Source: JADJOY01 sp046331705 [NCBI: bacterium]
Lineage (GTDB): Bacteria; JADJOY01
Direction: 5' to 3'
Assembly: GCA_046331705.1 (NCBI GenBank)
Contig: JAXLQJ010000056.1
Span: 1 to 47,553 of the forward strand
DNA: 47,553 bases
Under the pieces are notes generated by a model. The model saw only the letters and a list, made by a program, of their open reading frames with translations, did no database searches and was not told where the DNA came from. The translations under genes were made by a program, and so were the position numbers. Numbering within the stretch: position 1 is the first letter of the stretch; every line of letters begins with the position of its first letter. Shown in pieces: positions 30,120 through 39,233 of the stretch.

Positions 30120-30197
30120 TCCCATCCCCTGTGCGTGCACGCCGAACCGCGGCCTCGAGTCCAGCCTCGGTTCGCGAATGCGGGAGGCGCTACGTAC

Positions 30198-30434
30198 TTA
30201 CTGAAGTAACAAACGAACCAGGCGTGAAATTCCCCAGTCGAGCGCCCCGAGATAGCTCGCCGTCAACACCACGAGGAAGAGGATCACGCCGGTGGACGCG
30301 ATCGTTTCCTTGCGCTCGGGCCACGTGACCTTGTTCAGCTCTTGTCGTACCTCGACGAAAAACCGGCGCACCTCGGCGACGTACCCGGCCGGGCTTGCGC
30401 CTTGGTCTTCCTCTTCCTTTCCCTTGCTGCTCAT
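30198..30434 (-). CDS. secE: Preprotein translocase subunit SecE
   Basis: Essential small partner of SecY. From the ATG at 30432-30434 the product is 78 residues: a charged cytoplasmic start (MSSKGKEEEDQGAS), the conserved amphipathic segment with EVRQELNKVTWPERKETIAS, and a single membrane helix (GVILFLVVLTASYLGAL). Single-helix SecE is usual outside the gammaproteobacteria. The open frame extends upstream over tRNA-Trp, which is not coding. It sits between trnW and nusG. Confidence 0.96.
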   Translation of the reverse strand: MSSKGKEEEDQGASPAGYVAEVRRFFVEVRQELNKVTWPERKETIASTGVILFLVVLTASYLGALDWGISRLVRLLLQ

Positions 30435-30476
30435 CGGCACACGCCCCTGACGTTTTCGTGGGCCTTCCCGAAAGGG

Positions 30477-30550
30477 CAGGCCAGGAGGGATTCGAACCCC
30501 CAACCCCCGGATTTGGAGTCCGGTGCTCTAGCCGTTCGAGCTACTGGCCT
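30477..30550 (-). tRNA. trpT: tRNA-Trp (anticodon CCA)
   Basis: The minus strand folds into a full cloverleaf: acceptor AGGCCAG/CTGGCCT, anticodon stem CCGGA/TCCGG with loop CTCCAAA (anticodon CCA), T arm with TTCGAAT and discriminator G. The 3' CCA is not encoded (CCC follows), unlike the four tRNAs at 32047-32470. The position between rpmG and secE is common in bacteria. Confidence 0.97.
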
Positions 30551-30586
30551 CGGTGAGAGCGTGGCGGCCCCAGCGGGTCGCGACGC

Positions 30587-30736
30587 TCACTTCGTTTCCT
30601 TGTGCTCCGTGTGCTTGCGGCAGAAGCGACAGTACTTCTTGAACGCGAGCCTGTCCGGCGTGCGCTTCTTGTTCTTCGTGGTCGTGTAGTTGCGCCGCTT
30701 GCAGTCCCCGCAAGCCAGCGTGACGATGTCTCTCAT
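30587..30736 (-). CDS. rpmG: 50S ribosomal protein L33 (zinc-type)
   Basis: The 49-residue product reads [20 protein letters not shown], then [19 protein letters not shown] and a Lys/His-rich tail. The four cysteines (C9, C12, C36, C39) make it the zinc-binding form. Start ATG is at 30734-30736 and stop TGA at 30587-30589. It lies between tuf and tRNA-Trp, the tuf-rpmG-trnW-secE-nusG order seen in many bacteria. Confidence 0.96.
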   Translation of the reverse strand: MRDIVTLACGDCKRRNYTTTKNKKRTPDRLAFKKYCRFCRKHTEHKETK

Positions 30737-30794
30737 CGTAACCGCCCCTCACTCACTCGATGCCCGCGTCCGAGCCGGCCCTAAACGTCGAGAA

Positions 30795-31992
<1,198 letters not shown>

Positions 31993-32046
31993 CTCTCCTG
32001 GAACTGCCTCGTTGTTACCGACCTTCGATCCGGCGGCTGTGACTCG

Positions 32047-32122
<76 letters not shown>

Positions 32123-32134
32123 GCGACCTCCGCC

Positions 32135-32210
32135 TGGAGCGGGAAACGGGACTCGAACCCGCAACCCTCAGCTTGGAAGGCTGATGCTCTAGCCATTGAG
32201 CTATTCCCGC
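32135..32210 (-). tRNA. glyT: tRNA-Gly (anticodon TCC)
   Basis: Cloverleaf on the minus strand: acceptor GCGGGAA with its 3' partner TTCCCGC, anticodon stem TCAGC/GCTGA with loop CTTCCAA (anticodon TCC), T loop TTCGAGT, discriminator T and encoded CCA. 76 nt. It lies between tRNA-Tyr and tRNA-Thr(GGT). Confidence 0.97.
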
Positions 32211-32218
32211 CGAAGCGC

Positions 32219-32304
32219 TGGTGGACGGGGGTGGATTCGAACCACCGTAGCCAGTTGGCAACGGGTTTACAGCCCGTCCCCTTTAGCCGCTCGGGCACCC
32301 GTCC
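32219..32304 (-). tRNA. tyrU: tRNA-Tyr (anticodon GTA)
   Basis: A class II tRNA with a long variable arm on the minus strand: acceptor GGACGGG/CCCGTCC, anticodon GTA in loop CTGTAAA, T loop TTCGAAT, discriminator A and encoded CCA (32219-32221). 86 nt, as expected for a tyrosine tRNA with long variable arm. Confidence 0.97.
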
Positions 32305-32394
32305 TCGACCCGCACCGTTCATCTCTCGCTTCGATCCCTCTCGCATGATTGCAGCACGTGCCCGGACTGGGCGACGGTTCGACCGGTGGCCCGC

Positions 32395-32470
32395 TGGAGC
32401 TGGCGACGGGAATCGAACCCACAACCTGCTGATTACAAATCAGCTGCTCTGCCAATTGAGCTACGCCAGC
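32395..32470 (-). tRNA. thrU: tRNA-Thr (anticodon TGT)
   Basis: Cloverleaf on the minus strand: acceptor GCTGGCG/CGCCAGC, anticodon stem CTGAT/ATCAG with loop TTGTA (anticodon TGT), T loop TTCGATT, discriminator T and encoded CCA. 76 nt. It is the first gene of the thr-tyr-gly-thr-tuf unit; a 90-base spacer separates it from tRNA-Tyr. Confidence 0.97.
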
Positions 32471-32491
32471 CAGATCCTTCCAGTGAGAACC

Positions 32492-32513
32492 CGTCGCGTG
32501 AACCGACGCGACG
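32492..32513 (-). other. Perfect hairpin in the tRNA-tuf leader
   Basis: Seven-base perfect inverted repeat (CGTCGCG and CGCGACG) with an eight-base loop, 21 bases upstream of the 5' end of tRNA-Thr(TGT). No T-run follows, so it is not an intrinsic terminator. It may serve as a leader-processing or stability element of the tRNA precursor; this is inference. The rest of the leader (32514-32669) shows nothing specific. Confidence 0.4.
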
Positions 32514-32669
32514 TCCGACGGGCAGCCCGGTGGGCTCGCTGTCGATTCAGAGCCCTTCGAGCAGTTCCTTCAGGCGAGATGCTGGCCCACGCGCCGCCGC
32601 ACCAGACACCCGATGAATGGGCAGGAGCGCCCCGCCGCAGAGGCGCTCCGACACCGCGGTAAACGACGT

Positions 32670-32698
32670 TGTGTATTCGACGCGGTGCGCCTTGTCAA
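32670..32698 (-). promoter_or_regulatory. Sigma-70-type promoter for the tRNA-tuf operon
   Basis: The minus strand has a perfect TTGACA -35 (32693-32698), a 17-base spacer and a TACACA -10 (32670-32675). It is about 200 bases upstream of the first tRNA, so a leader of about 190 bases is predicted. The -35 overlaps the stop codon of the rlmB-type gene (32695-32697). A stringent-type GC-rich discriminator is possible but was not established. Confidence 0.65.
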
Positions 32699-33564
32699 GT
32701 ATCCGGTCCGCAACGTGATTCTCGCGCGGGCCGTGGCGCGACGTTTCCCAGGGCTGCGAGCAGTATCGCGCCCGCCGCGGCGACGTTGAGCGAAGGCATC
32801 GCAATCGTGGTCGGAATCGTCAGTCGCGCGTCGAGCAGTTCCTCGACCGCTGGCCTCAGACCGCGCTCCTCGGAACCGAGGAGCAGGACCCGGTCGCCAT
32901 GTCGATCCGTGTCGACGGCAGCTCGGCCATTCGTCACCACCGCGCCGTAGAGCCGAAATCCGCTGGCGCGTAGCTCGGCTAGCTCGCTCGCCGGGTGCGT
33001 CAGTCGCACCCACCGAATGCGGCTGGCGGCCCCGGACGAGCAGCGGGCGAGCCCAGCATGGGGCCGAACGCCGCCGGTCGCCGGGACCAGCACCGCGGTC
33101 GCGCCCAGCGCCACCGCCGAGCGCACCAAGGAGCCGGCATTGCCATCGTCGGTCACGCCGTCGAGCACGACCCAGAACCTGTCGGTCTCGCGGCTCGTTT
33201 CCGCCAGCGTTTCCGCCAAGGTGGAGACGACCACCGGCGAGGTCTGGGCGGCGATGCCCTGATGGGTGTGGATGCCCGCAAGGCGATCGAGCTGGACGCG
33301 CGGCACGCGGACCACGGCGACGCCGCGGGCCTCGGCCAATCGCACGACCTCGTGGACGCGCCCGTCACCGACCTCGCGGGCGCGCTGGACGACTGCCAAC
33401 GGGCGTCCGGATTCGAGCGCCTCGCGCACCGGATGAATGCCGAAGATCCAGTCGGTCGAGCGCTCGTCGCTGCCGAAAGGAGTGCGCGGGCCACGCGACG
33501 GCCCCTGGGGTCGGCCACGTGCGCGATCCACACGGCGCCGGCTGCCGGCGCCGCGCTCACGCAC
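32695..33564 (-). CDS. rlmB: 23S rRNA/tRNA 2'-O-methyltransferase, SpoU (TrmH/RlmB) family
   Basis: Predicted to methylate a ribose 2'-OH in 23S rRNA (G2251 in E. coli RlmB). The N-terminal substrate-binding domain starts WIFGIHPVREALESGRPLAV. The SpoU fold has LDGVTDDGNAGSLVRSAVAL, LLLGSEERGL and IPTTIAMPSLNVAAAGA, which carry the knotted SAM-binding motifs; a Ser/Ala change follows SLNV. Start is taken at the GTG 33562-33564, which overlaps the proS stop; a GTG one codon upstream is equally possible. This gives 289 residues, including a basic linker of about 45. RlmB is the most likely subgroup, but other TrmH members cannot be excluded. Confidence 0.85.
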   Translation of the reverse strand: MRERGAGSRRRVDRARGRPQGPSRGPRTPFGSDERSTDWIFGIHPVREALESGRPLAVVQRAREVGDGRVHEVVRLAEARGVAVVRVPRVQLDRLAGIHTHQGIAAQTSPVVVSTLAETLAETSRETDRFWVVLDGVTDDGNAGSLVRSAVALGATAVLVPATGGVRPHAGLARCSSGAASRIRWVRLTHPASELAELRASGFRLYGAVVTNGRAAVDTDRHGDRVLLLGSEERGLRPAVEELLDARLTIPTTIAMPSLNVAAAGAILLAALGNVAPRPARESRCGPDT

Positions 33565-35275
33565 CACGATCCCGGACGATCTGCTCGCGGACGCGCTCCG
33601 CGGCGGTGGCCAGCGGAACCTTCGCGACGGTGCCTGCGCGACGATCCTTGAGCTCGACCTCACCGCTCTCGAGTCCCTTGGCGCCAACCACCAGCACCAG
33701 CGGGAACCCCACCAGCTCCGCGTCGTTGAACTTGACCCCGGCACGCTCCGGACGGTCGTCGAAGATGGCGTCGATCCCCGCGGCGAGGAGCTGCGAGTAG
33801 AGCGCCCCCGCCGCTTCCAGCACCGCCGCGGTCGGATTCAGCGCCAACACGGCGACCTCGAACGGCGCCAGCGGCACCGGCCAGCGGATACCGCGTTCGT
33901 CGTGGTTCTGCTCGATCGCCGCGGCGGCCGTGCGTCCGACTCCGATGCCGTAGCAGCCCATGACCATGGGGCGAGGGCGTCCATCGGCATCGAGGAACGT
34001 GCAGCCCAACGCCTCGCTGTACTTCGTGCCGAGGCGGAACACGTGACCCACCTCGATGCCGCGGCGAAAGTCGAGCGCGCCGCCGCACACGGCACAGCGA
34101 TCGGACTCGGTGGCGCGTCGGATCGCCCCCCAGTGCCGGACCTCGAAGTCACGCTCCGGAGCGATGCCGACGCGGTGGAAGCCGTCGCGATTCGCGCCCA
34201 CGGCCAGGTGCGTGTGACCACGCAGCGCCTCGTCGACGACGACCGGGATCGAGAGTCCCACCGGACCGGCGAAGCCGACGGCGGCACCGGTCACCTCACG
34301 TACCACCTCCGGGCCCGCGAGCTCGACCACGCCAGCGCCGAGCAGCGTGCGCAGCGCCGGCTCGTTGAGCTCGTGATCGCCGCGGACGACGGCCGCGACG
34401 GGCTCGCCGTCGGCCACCACGATGAGCGTCTTCGCGAGATCCGCTGGCGTGATCGCGAGCGCCGCGCAGACCTCGTCGACCGTACGCGCGTCCGGTGTCG
34501 CCACCTCCGAGCGGGCCGCAGGCGCTTCGCCTGCGGCGGGCGGCACCGGCGGCAGCGGGGCGACCCGTGCCCGCTCGACGTTCGCGGCGTAATCGCAGCT
34601 CGTGCACGAGACGATCAGGTCCTCTCCCGAGTCCGCCAAGACGTGGAACTCGTGCGAGTCGCGCCCGCCGATCGCGCCGGTATCGGCCTCGACGGGTCGG
34701 AACGTGAGCCCGCAACGGCGGAAGATTCGCGTGTACGCATCGAACATCTTCTGGTACGCGAGCTTCGCCGCGTCGTCGTCGACGTCGAAGCTGTACGCAT
34801 CCTTCATGATGAACTCGCGTCCGCGCATCAGACCGAAGCGCGGCCGAACCTCGTCGCGAAACTTGGTCTGGATCTGGAACAGGTTGACCGGCAGCTCCTT
34901 GTAGGAGCGGATCTCGCGCCGCACGAGATCCGTGATGACCTCCTCGTGCGTCGGCCCGAAGCAGAACTCGCGATCGTGCCGATCCTTGAGGCGCAGGAGC
35001 TCCTTCCCGTAGATCTCCCAGCGCCCGCTTTCCTTCCACAGCTCGGCGGGTTGGATCGCGGGCAACAGCACCTCCTGGGCGCCGGCCCGCACCATCTCCT
35101 CGCGGATGATCGCCTCGACCTTGCGCAGCACGCGCAAGCCGAGCGGCAAGTAGTCGTAGATTCCCGCGGCGAGCTTGCGGATCATCCCGGCTCGGATCAT
35201 CAGCCGGTGGCTCACGACCTCGGCGTCCGATGGGTTCTCGCGAACCGTCGGAATCAGCAGCTGACTCCAGCGCAC
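33557..35275 (-). CDS. proS: Prolyl-tRNA synthetase, bacterial type with editing domain
   Basis: Charges tRNA-Pro with proline. The 572-residue product has class II motif 2 (FRDEVRPRFGLMRGREFIMK), an INS editing (YbaK-like) domain about residues 235-390, class II motif 3 (GCYGIGVGRTAAAAIEQNHD) and the anticodon-binding domain (GVKFNDAELVGFPLVLVVGA). Two CxxC pairs flank the editing insertion (CTSCDYAANVER and CAVCGGALDF) and could bind zinc. Start is GTG (35273-35275). It overlaps the following rlmB-type gene by 8 bases. Confidence 0.97.
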   Translation of the reverse strand: MRWSQLLIPTVRENPSDAEVVSHRLMIRAGMIRKLAAGIYDYLPLGLRVLRKVEAIIREEMVRAGAQEVLLPAIQPAELWKESGRWEIYGKELLRLKDRHDREFCFGPTHEEVITDLVRREIRSYKELPVNLFQIQTKFRDEVRPRFGLMRGREFIMKDAYSFDVDDDAAKLAYQKMFDAYTRIFRRCGLTFRPVEADTGAIGGRDSHEFHVLADSGEDLIVSCTSCDYAANVERARVAPLPPVPPAAGEAPAARSEVATPDARTVDEVCAALAITPADLAKTLIVVADGEPVAAVVRGDHELNEPALRTLLGAGVVELAGPEVVREVTGAAVGFAGPVGLSIPVVVDEALRGHTHLAVGANRDGFHRVGIAPERDFEVRHWGAIRRATESDRCAVCGGALDFRRGIEVGHVFRLGTKYSEALGCTFLDADGRPRPMVMGCYGIGVGRTAAAAIEQNHDERGIRWPVPLAPFEVAVLALNPTAAVLEAAGALYSQLLAAGIDAIFDDRPERAGVKFNDAELVGFPLVLVVGAKGLESGEVELKDRRAGTVAKVPLATAAERVREQIVRDRGA

Positions 35276-35313
35276 GTGGATCTCCAGGGAAAGGGAAAGA
35301 GTCGAGAAACCAC

Positions 35314-35343
35314 GGTATAGCCGGTGCGGATCACCGCCAGGAA
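35314..35343 (-). promoter_or_regulatory. Possible promoter for proS
   Basis: In the 122-base divergent proS-pabB gap the minus strand carries TATACC (35314-35319) and TTCCTG (35338-35343) with an 18-base spacer. The -35 is a weak match and no experimental support is available. A clear plus-strand promoter for pabB was not seen. Confidence 0.3.
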
Positions 35344-35397
35344 GCCGTGCGGGCGCCGCGCTTTCAGCGCCGGACGGCGTCGGCCAGACTCGGTTCC

Positions 35398-36834
35398 ATG
35401 CTCTCCGGCGCGCGCCCCGTGCTGCACGTGGAGGATCGCTCGTCGAGCGTTTCGCCGATCGAGGAGCTGCTGCGGAACCGATCGACGTTCGCGCACATCT
35501 GCTCGCCCGCGTCCTCCTCCGCGCTCGGGTCGGACTGGACGCTCACGTGCTCCGAGCTTCACCTCGCGATCGAGGGGAAGCGCGGAGTCACGAGCCTCGA
35601 CACCGGTAGCGAGCGGATCCTCCTCGACGCCGATCCGCTCCGGGTGGTCGAAGAGCTGCTCGACTCGATCCGCCCCGACGACCGTCTCGGGTTGCCGTTC
35701 GCCGGCGGCCTCGTCGGATTCCTCGGCTACGAGCTCTTCGACCCGCCTGACGCGCCTCGAGCCGCGCACGGCGACCTCTGGCTGGGGTTGCCGCGCAGGT
35801 ATCGCATCGACACCAGCGCCGGTCGGACGATCCACGTCGAGTTGCGCGGCCTGCCGCAGGCCTCCGCCCTCGCCGCGCGGCTCGCTGCCGAGCACCCGTC
35901 GCAGCGGTACCCGAGCGCGCCGCGAATCCGCCACGGCGACCGCGATCGCCTGGTCGGCGCACCCGTCGGCCTCCTCGACCTGCGCTCCGCCACCGGCCGC
36001 GAGGGCTACCTGCGCATGGTCGAGCGCTGCCGCGGCTACATCGCTGCAGGGGACATCTACCAGGCCAACCTCGCCCACCGGCTCTGGACCTTCGCATCAC
36101 CGGACGAGCGTCTGCTGTTCGCGCGGATGCTCGAGCGGCACCGAACCCCGCACGCCGCCTTCATCGACGCGCAGCCGCTGCGCATCCTCGGCAACTCACC
36201 CGAGCTCTTCCTTCGCCGCCGCGGTGCCCACGCGACGATCCGGCCGATCAAGGGCACCCGCCGCCGCAGCAGCGAGCCCGCCGAGGACGCCCGGCTGATC
36301 GCGGAGCTCGAGTCGAGCGACAAGGAGAACGCCGAGCACGTGATGATCGTGGATCTCGAACGCAACGACCTCGGCCGGGTCGCCGAGATCGGGACGGTGC
36401 GGGTGCCGAGCTTCGCCAGCGTCGAGAGCTTCGGCTCGGTCCACCACCTCGTGTCGACGGTCGAGTGCGACCTCGAGCCCGGCGTGGGCTTCGCCGAGCT
36501 GATCCGCGCGACGTTTCCGTGCGGATCCATCACCGGCGCGCCGAAGATCCGCGCCCGCCAGATCATCCGCGAGCTGGAGGGCGGGCCGCGGGGCGTCTAC
36601 ACGGGCGCGACCGGCTGGATCGATTCGTCCGGCGACCTGGAGCTGGCCGTCGCCATACGCACGGCCGTCGTGGAGGAACGCCTGGTGGACGAACGCGGAG
36701 CGCGATGCTGCTTGCTCGAGTACCACAGCGGCGCGGGGATCGTGGCCGACTCCGATCCCGAGGCCGAGTGGCAAGAGACGTTGCTCAAGGCGCGGGTGCT
36801 GCAGCACGCGCTCGATCCCGCGGCGAGGGCGTGA
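35398..36834 (+). CDS. pabB: Aminodeoxychorismate synthase component I
   Basis: Makes 4-amino-4-deoxychorismate from chorismate for folate synthesis. From the ATG at 35398 the product is 478 residues. The chorismate-utilising domain has GDIYQANLAHRLW, PIKGTRRR, DKENAEHVMIVDLERNDLGR, FPCGSITGAPKIRARQIIRE and GWIDSSGDLELAVAIRTAVV. The lysine in PIKGT is characteristic of PabB, while TrpE has Ala there, so ADC synthase rather than anthranilate synthase is favoured. The glutaminase partner pabA is not in the window. It runs directly into pabC (7 bases). Confidence 0.93.
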   Translation: MLSGARPVLHVEDRSSSVSPIEELLRNRSTFAHICSPASSSALGSDWTLTCSELHLAIEGKRGVTSLDTGSERILLDADPLRVVEELLDSIRPDDRLGLPFAGGLVGFLGYELFDPPDAPRAAHGDLWLGLPRRYRIDTSAGRTIHVELRGLPQASALAARLAAEHPSQRYPSAPRIRHGDRDRLVGAPVGLLDLRSATGREGYLRMVERCRGYIAAGDIYQANLAHRLWTFASPDERLLFARMLERHRTPHAAFIDAQPLRILGNSPELFLRRRGAHATIRPIKGTRRRSSEPAEDARLIAELESSDKENAEHVMIVDLERNDLGRVAEIGTVRVPSFASVESFGSVHHLVSTVECDLEPGVGFAELIRATFPCGSITGAPKIRARQIIRELEGGPRGVYTGATGWIDSSGDLELAVAIRTAVVEERLVDERGARCCLLEYHSGAGIVADSDPEAEWQETLLKARVLQHALDPAARA

Positions 36835-36841
36835 GTCGTCC

Positions 36842-37783
36842 GTGACGGATCGCTTCGTGTGGTGGAACGGCCGCGTGATGCGGCCGGAGGAGGCGCGGCT
36901 CGATCCGCGCGATCGGGCCGTGCTCTACGGCGTCGGCCTGTTCGAGACGCTGCGCGCATACCACGGCGTCCCCTTCGCGCTGGACGCCCACCTGCGACGC
37001 CTGCGGCACGGCGCGGCGCGGCTCCGGCTGGCTCTCGACTTGCCGACCCCGCGCGTGCGCACGGCCATCCGCGATCTCGTCGAGGCCTGCGATCTCGCTC
37101 GCGGCGACGCCTTCGTCCGCATCACGGTGACCGGCGGACTCGATGGCGGCGGGATCGACTGCCCATCGGCGGGGCCGCCGTCGGTGCTCATTCACGCGCG
37201 CCCCGTGGTGCGCAGGCGATCGCCGGCCGTGCTGCGCGCGTGTCGAGCGAGCCCGCAAGCGCACCGCGCCATCCCCGCGATCAAATCCATCGGCTACCTG
37301 CCCTCCGCGCTGGCGCGCCGGGACGCGAGCCAACGCGGTTGCGACGAGGCGCTGGTGCTCTCGGAACGCGACGAGCTGCTCGAGGGCGCCAACTCCACCA
37401 TCCTGGTTCGCTCCGGCACGCGCTTGATCACACCGCCGCTCGACGGTCGCATCCTGCCCGGGATCACCCGGCGAATCGTGCTGGATCTCGCGCGGGCCGA
37501 GGGCTGGCCGGTCGAGGAGCGGTGCATCCCCTGGCTCGAGCTGGTGGCCGCGCGCGAGGTGATGTCGGTGGCGTCGGTCCGCGAGATCGCCGCCATCGTC
37601 TCGATCGAGGGGCGAACGCTGGGCGCCGGGGTTCCCGGCGAGTGGACCCGCCGGCTCTTCCGTCGCTATCGCGAGCGGGCGCTCGGGAGAAACGAGGGGA
37701 GCGCGGCGAGCGCGCTCAGCGAGAACCGAGCGACCCGGCGCGGCCGAGGCAGGTCCGCACCTCGCTCGCGAAGGGCGGGTTGA
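36842..37783 (+). CDS. pabC: Aminodeoxychorismate lyase, class IV aminotransferase family
   Basis: Predicted PLP enzyme that converts aminodeoxychorismate to p-aminobenzoate and pyruvate. The 313-residue product has the class IV fold start (LDPRDRAVLYGVGLFETLRA), the PLP lysine K148 in AIPAIKSIGYLPSALARRDA and the EGANSTILVRSGTRLITPPL and GILPGITRRIVL-type segments. Being seven bases behind pabB supports PabC over a branched-chain aminotransferase. GTG start. The last 30 or so residues are Arg/Ser-rich and overlap the convergent gene at 37716-38549, and may be a non-conserved tail. Confidence 0.88.
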   Translation: MTDRFVWWNGRVMRPEEARLDPRDRAVLYGVGLFETLRAYHGVPFALDAHLRRLRHGAARLRLALDLPTPRVRTAIRDLVEACDLARGDAFVRITVTGGLDGGGIDCPSAGPPSVLIHARPVVRRRSPAVLRACRASPQAHRAIPAIKSIGYLPSALARRDASQRGCDEALVLSERDELLEGANSTILVRSGTRLITPPLDGRILPGITRRIVLDLARAEGWPVEERCIPWLELVAAREVMSVASVREIAAIVSIEGRTLGAGVPGEWTRRLFRRYRERALGRNEGSAASALSENRATRRGRGRSAPRSRRAG

Positions 37784-38549
37784 CCCGCAGCAGCTGGCGA
37801 ATCTGGACGCGAAGCTGCGCCTGCAGATCGACGTCGGCGGGGCGCTTGGCGAGATCGCGTGCCGCCTCGCGCGCGCGCGGCGCGGCGTCGAGGCGATGCT
37901 TGAGCACCGTCGCCAGCCTGAGCAGGTCGGCGGGCAACGACGCGGCGAGCTTTTCCACGGACCCGTTGGCGATCAGCGGCAGCCACGGCAGCACCTGCTC
38001 CATGAGCCGCGAGGCGAGATCGGTCACCTCGCCGGTGCCCATCGGCTCCTCGAAACGCGCGCTCGACGACGCGGCCAGCTCGTCGTCGAGCGGCTCCTCC
38101 GCCTCTTCCTCCAGCGGATAGAGACGCTCGAGCGTTTCCGCCACCGCAGGATCGCTGGCGAGACGCGGTTCGATTCGCAGCCCGGTGGCGGCGCGCAGAT
38201 CGTCCAGCGCGTAGAGGTTGTCGGGATCGGTCATCGCCACCACGACGCTGCGGTCCTCCCCGAGCGCGAACGGGATGGCGTTGGTCTGCCGCGCCGTGGC
38301 GGCGGTGATCAGCGAGGCGGCGGCGGGATCGATCCACTGCTCGCGCAGCAACACGGGCTCGACGTTGATCCGCCGCGCGAGGAACGCCAACAACACGCGC
38401 TCCTCGATGTAGTTGAGCTTGAGCAGCACCGTCCCGAGACGCGTCCCTTCCTCTTCCTGCCAGCGGAACGCTCGCGCGAGCCGCGACGGGTCGATCAGCC
38501 CCGCGTTGAGCAGCTCCTGGCCGAGTCGCTTGGCGGGCCTCAGGGTCAC
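37716..38549 (-). CDS. Stand-alone MshEN (GspE/PilB N-terminal type) protein, probable c-di-GMP receptor
   Basis: The 277-residue product begins MTLRPAKRLGQELLNAGLID. Two consecutive 24-residue MshEN-type motifs start at R8 and R37 (RLG... in each), separated by five residues (EEEGT), which is the spacing of the known c-di-GMP-binding MshEN motif. The first ends in the conserved Q31; the second has Asn instead of Gly and Arg instead of the final Gln. A GspE N-terminal-like domain follows (TARQTNAIPFALGEDRSVVV, AMTDPDNLYALDDLRAATGL). There is no Walker ATPase, so it is not a secretion motor. The remaining residues (about 140-277) are helical and of unknown function. It shares an operon with the DUF4124 and FadL-type genes and overlaps pabC by 68 bases in the convergent orientation. 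Confidence 0.7.
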   Translation of the reverse strand: MTLRPAKRLGQELLNAGLIDPSRLARAFRWQEEEGTRLGTVLLKLNYIEERVLLAFLARRINVEPVLLREQWIDPAAASLITAATARQTNAIPFALGEDRSVVVAMTDPDNLYALDDLRAATGLRIEPRLASDPAVAETLERLYPLEEEAEEPLDDELAASSSARFEEPMGTGEVTDLASRLMEQVLPWLPLIANGSVEKLAASLPADLLRLATVLKHRLDAAPRAREAARDLAKRPADVDLQAQLRVQIRQLLRVNPPFASEVRTCLGRAGSLGSR

Positions 38550-38588
38550 GACGACGAACGACCTCCCCGCTGCGCGGGCTCGCGTGCC

Positions 38589-39218
38589 TCAATCACAGCG
38601 TACGAACGAGGCCTCGAAAGCGGTGCGCGCGAAACCCACCTTGTTCTTGATCGCGGTCCGTTCCACGGTCTTCATCTCGAGGGAGAACCGACCGGCCGCG
38701 CGCGGCTCGAGCGTGGAAGGGATCGGGGTCACGGTTCGCCGCTCGAGCACGCGATCGGATTCGTCGTAGTCGACGAAATCCACGGTCACGCCGCGCGCCG
38801 TGCCGCTGCCGCCATTCACCACTTCGCCCTGGTAGATGGTCTTGGTCCCCTCGACCAAGCTCTTGCGATTGCGGAAGATCAAGCGGCACGAGCCCTCGGG
38901 CTTGGCGCGCTCGTCGCGGCCGCGCTCCCGGGCGGACTCGCGCGCCGCTCCGTCGTCCGGCGCCGTGCTCGGCGCTGGGCTCGACGGCGCAGGCGGCGTA
39001 CCCGGGACGATCTCCTCGGCCTGAGAGCGGCGCGCGGCCGGCACCTTCGACGGTGTGTCGACGAAGTGCACCTTCCCGTCCTCGTCCACGTAGCGGTAGA
39101 GCGCCTGCGCGGCGGCTCGCTCGGGAACGATGGACGAGCCGAACGCGACGACCGCGGCGATGACCACGCGCAGCACGAACGCGGTCGGACGTCGCGCGGG
39201 GTTCGCCGATCCCACCAC
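38589..39218 (-). CDS. Exported DUF4124-domain protein
   Basis: The 209-residue product has an N-terminal hydrophobic signal (FVLRVVIAAVVAFGSSIVPE, ending AAAQA) and then the DUF4124 core (LYRYVDEDGKVHFVDTPSKV). A Pro/Ser/Ala-rich low-complexity linker (about 70-105) follows. The C-terminal half (residues about 115-209) is rich in beta strands with GTKTIYQGEVVNGGSGTARG, similar to extracellular FxLYD-like or immunoglobulin-fold domains. It is probably periplasmic. GTG start. The gene lies 15 bases after the FadL-type gene. The specific function of DUF4124 is unknown. Confidence 0.75.
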   Translation of the reverse strand: MVGSANPARRPTAFVLRVVIAAVVAFGSSIVPERAAAQALYRYVDEDGKVHFVDTPSKVPAARRSQAEEIVPGTPPAPSSPAPSTAPDDGAARESARERGRDERAKPEGSCRLIFRNRKSLVEGTKTIYQGEVVNGGSGTARGVTVDFVDYDESDRVLERRTVTPIPSTLEPRAAGRFSLEMKTVERTAIKNKVGFARTAFEASFVRCD

Positions 39219-39233
39219 CGCGCTCTTTCGACC

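Noticed and set aside
32547-32804. Small minus-strand open frame between the tRNA operon and rlmB
   Set aside because: It begins inside rlmB in another frame and crosses the promoter; composition and position give no support.
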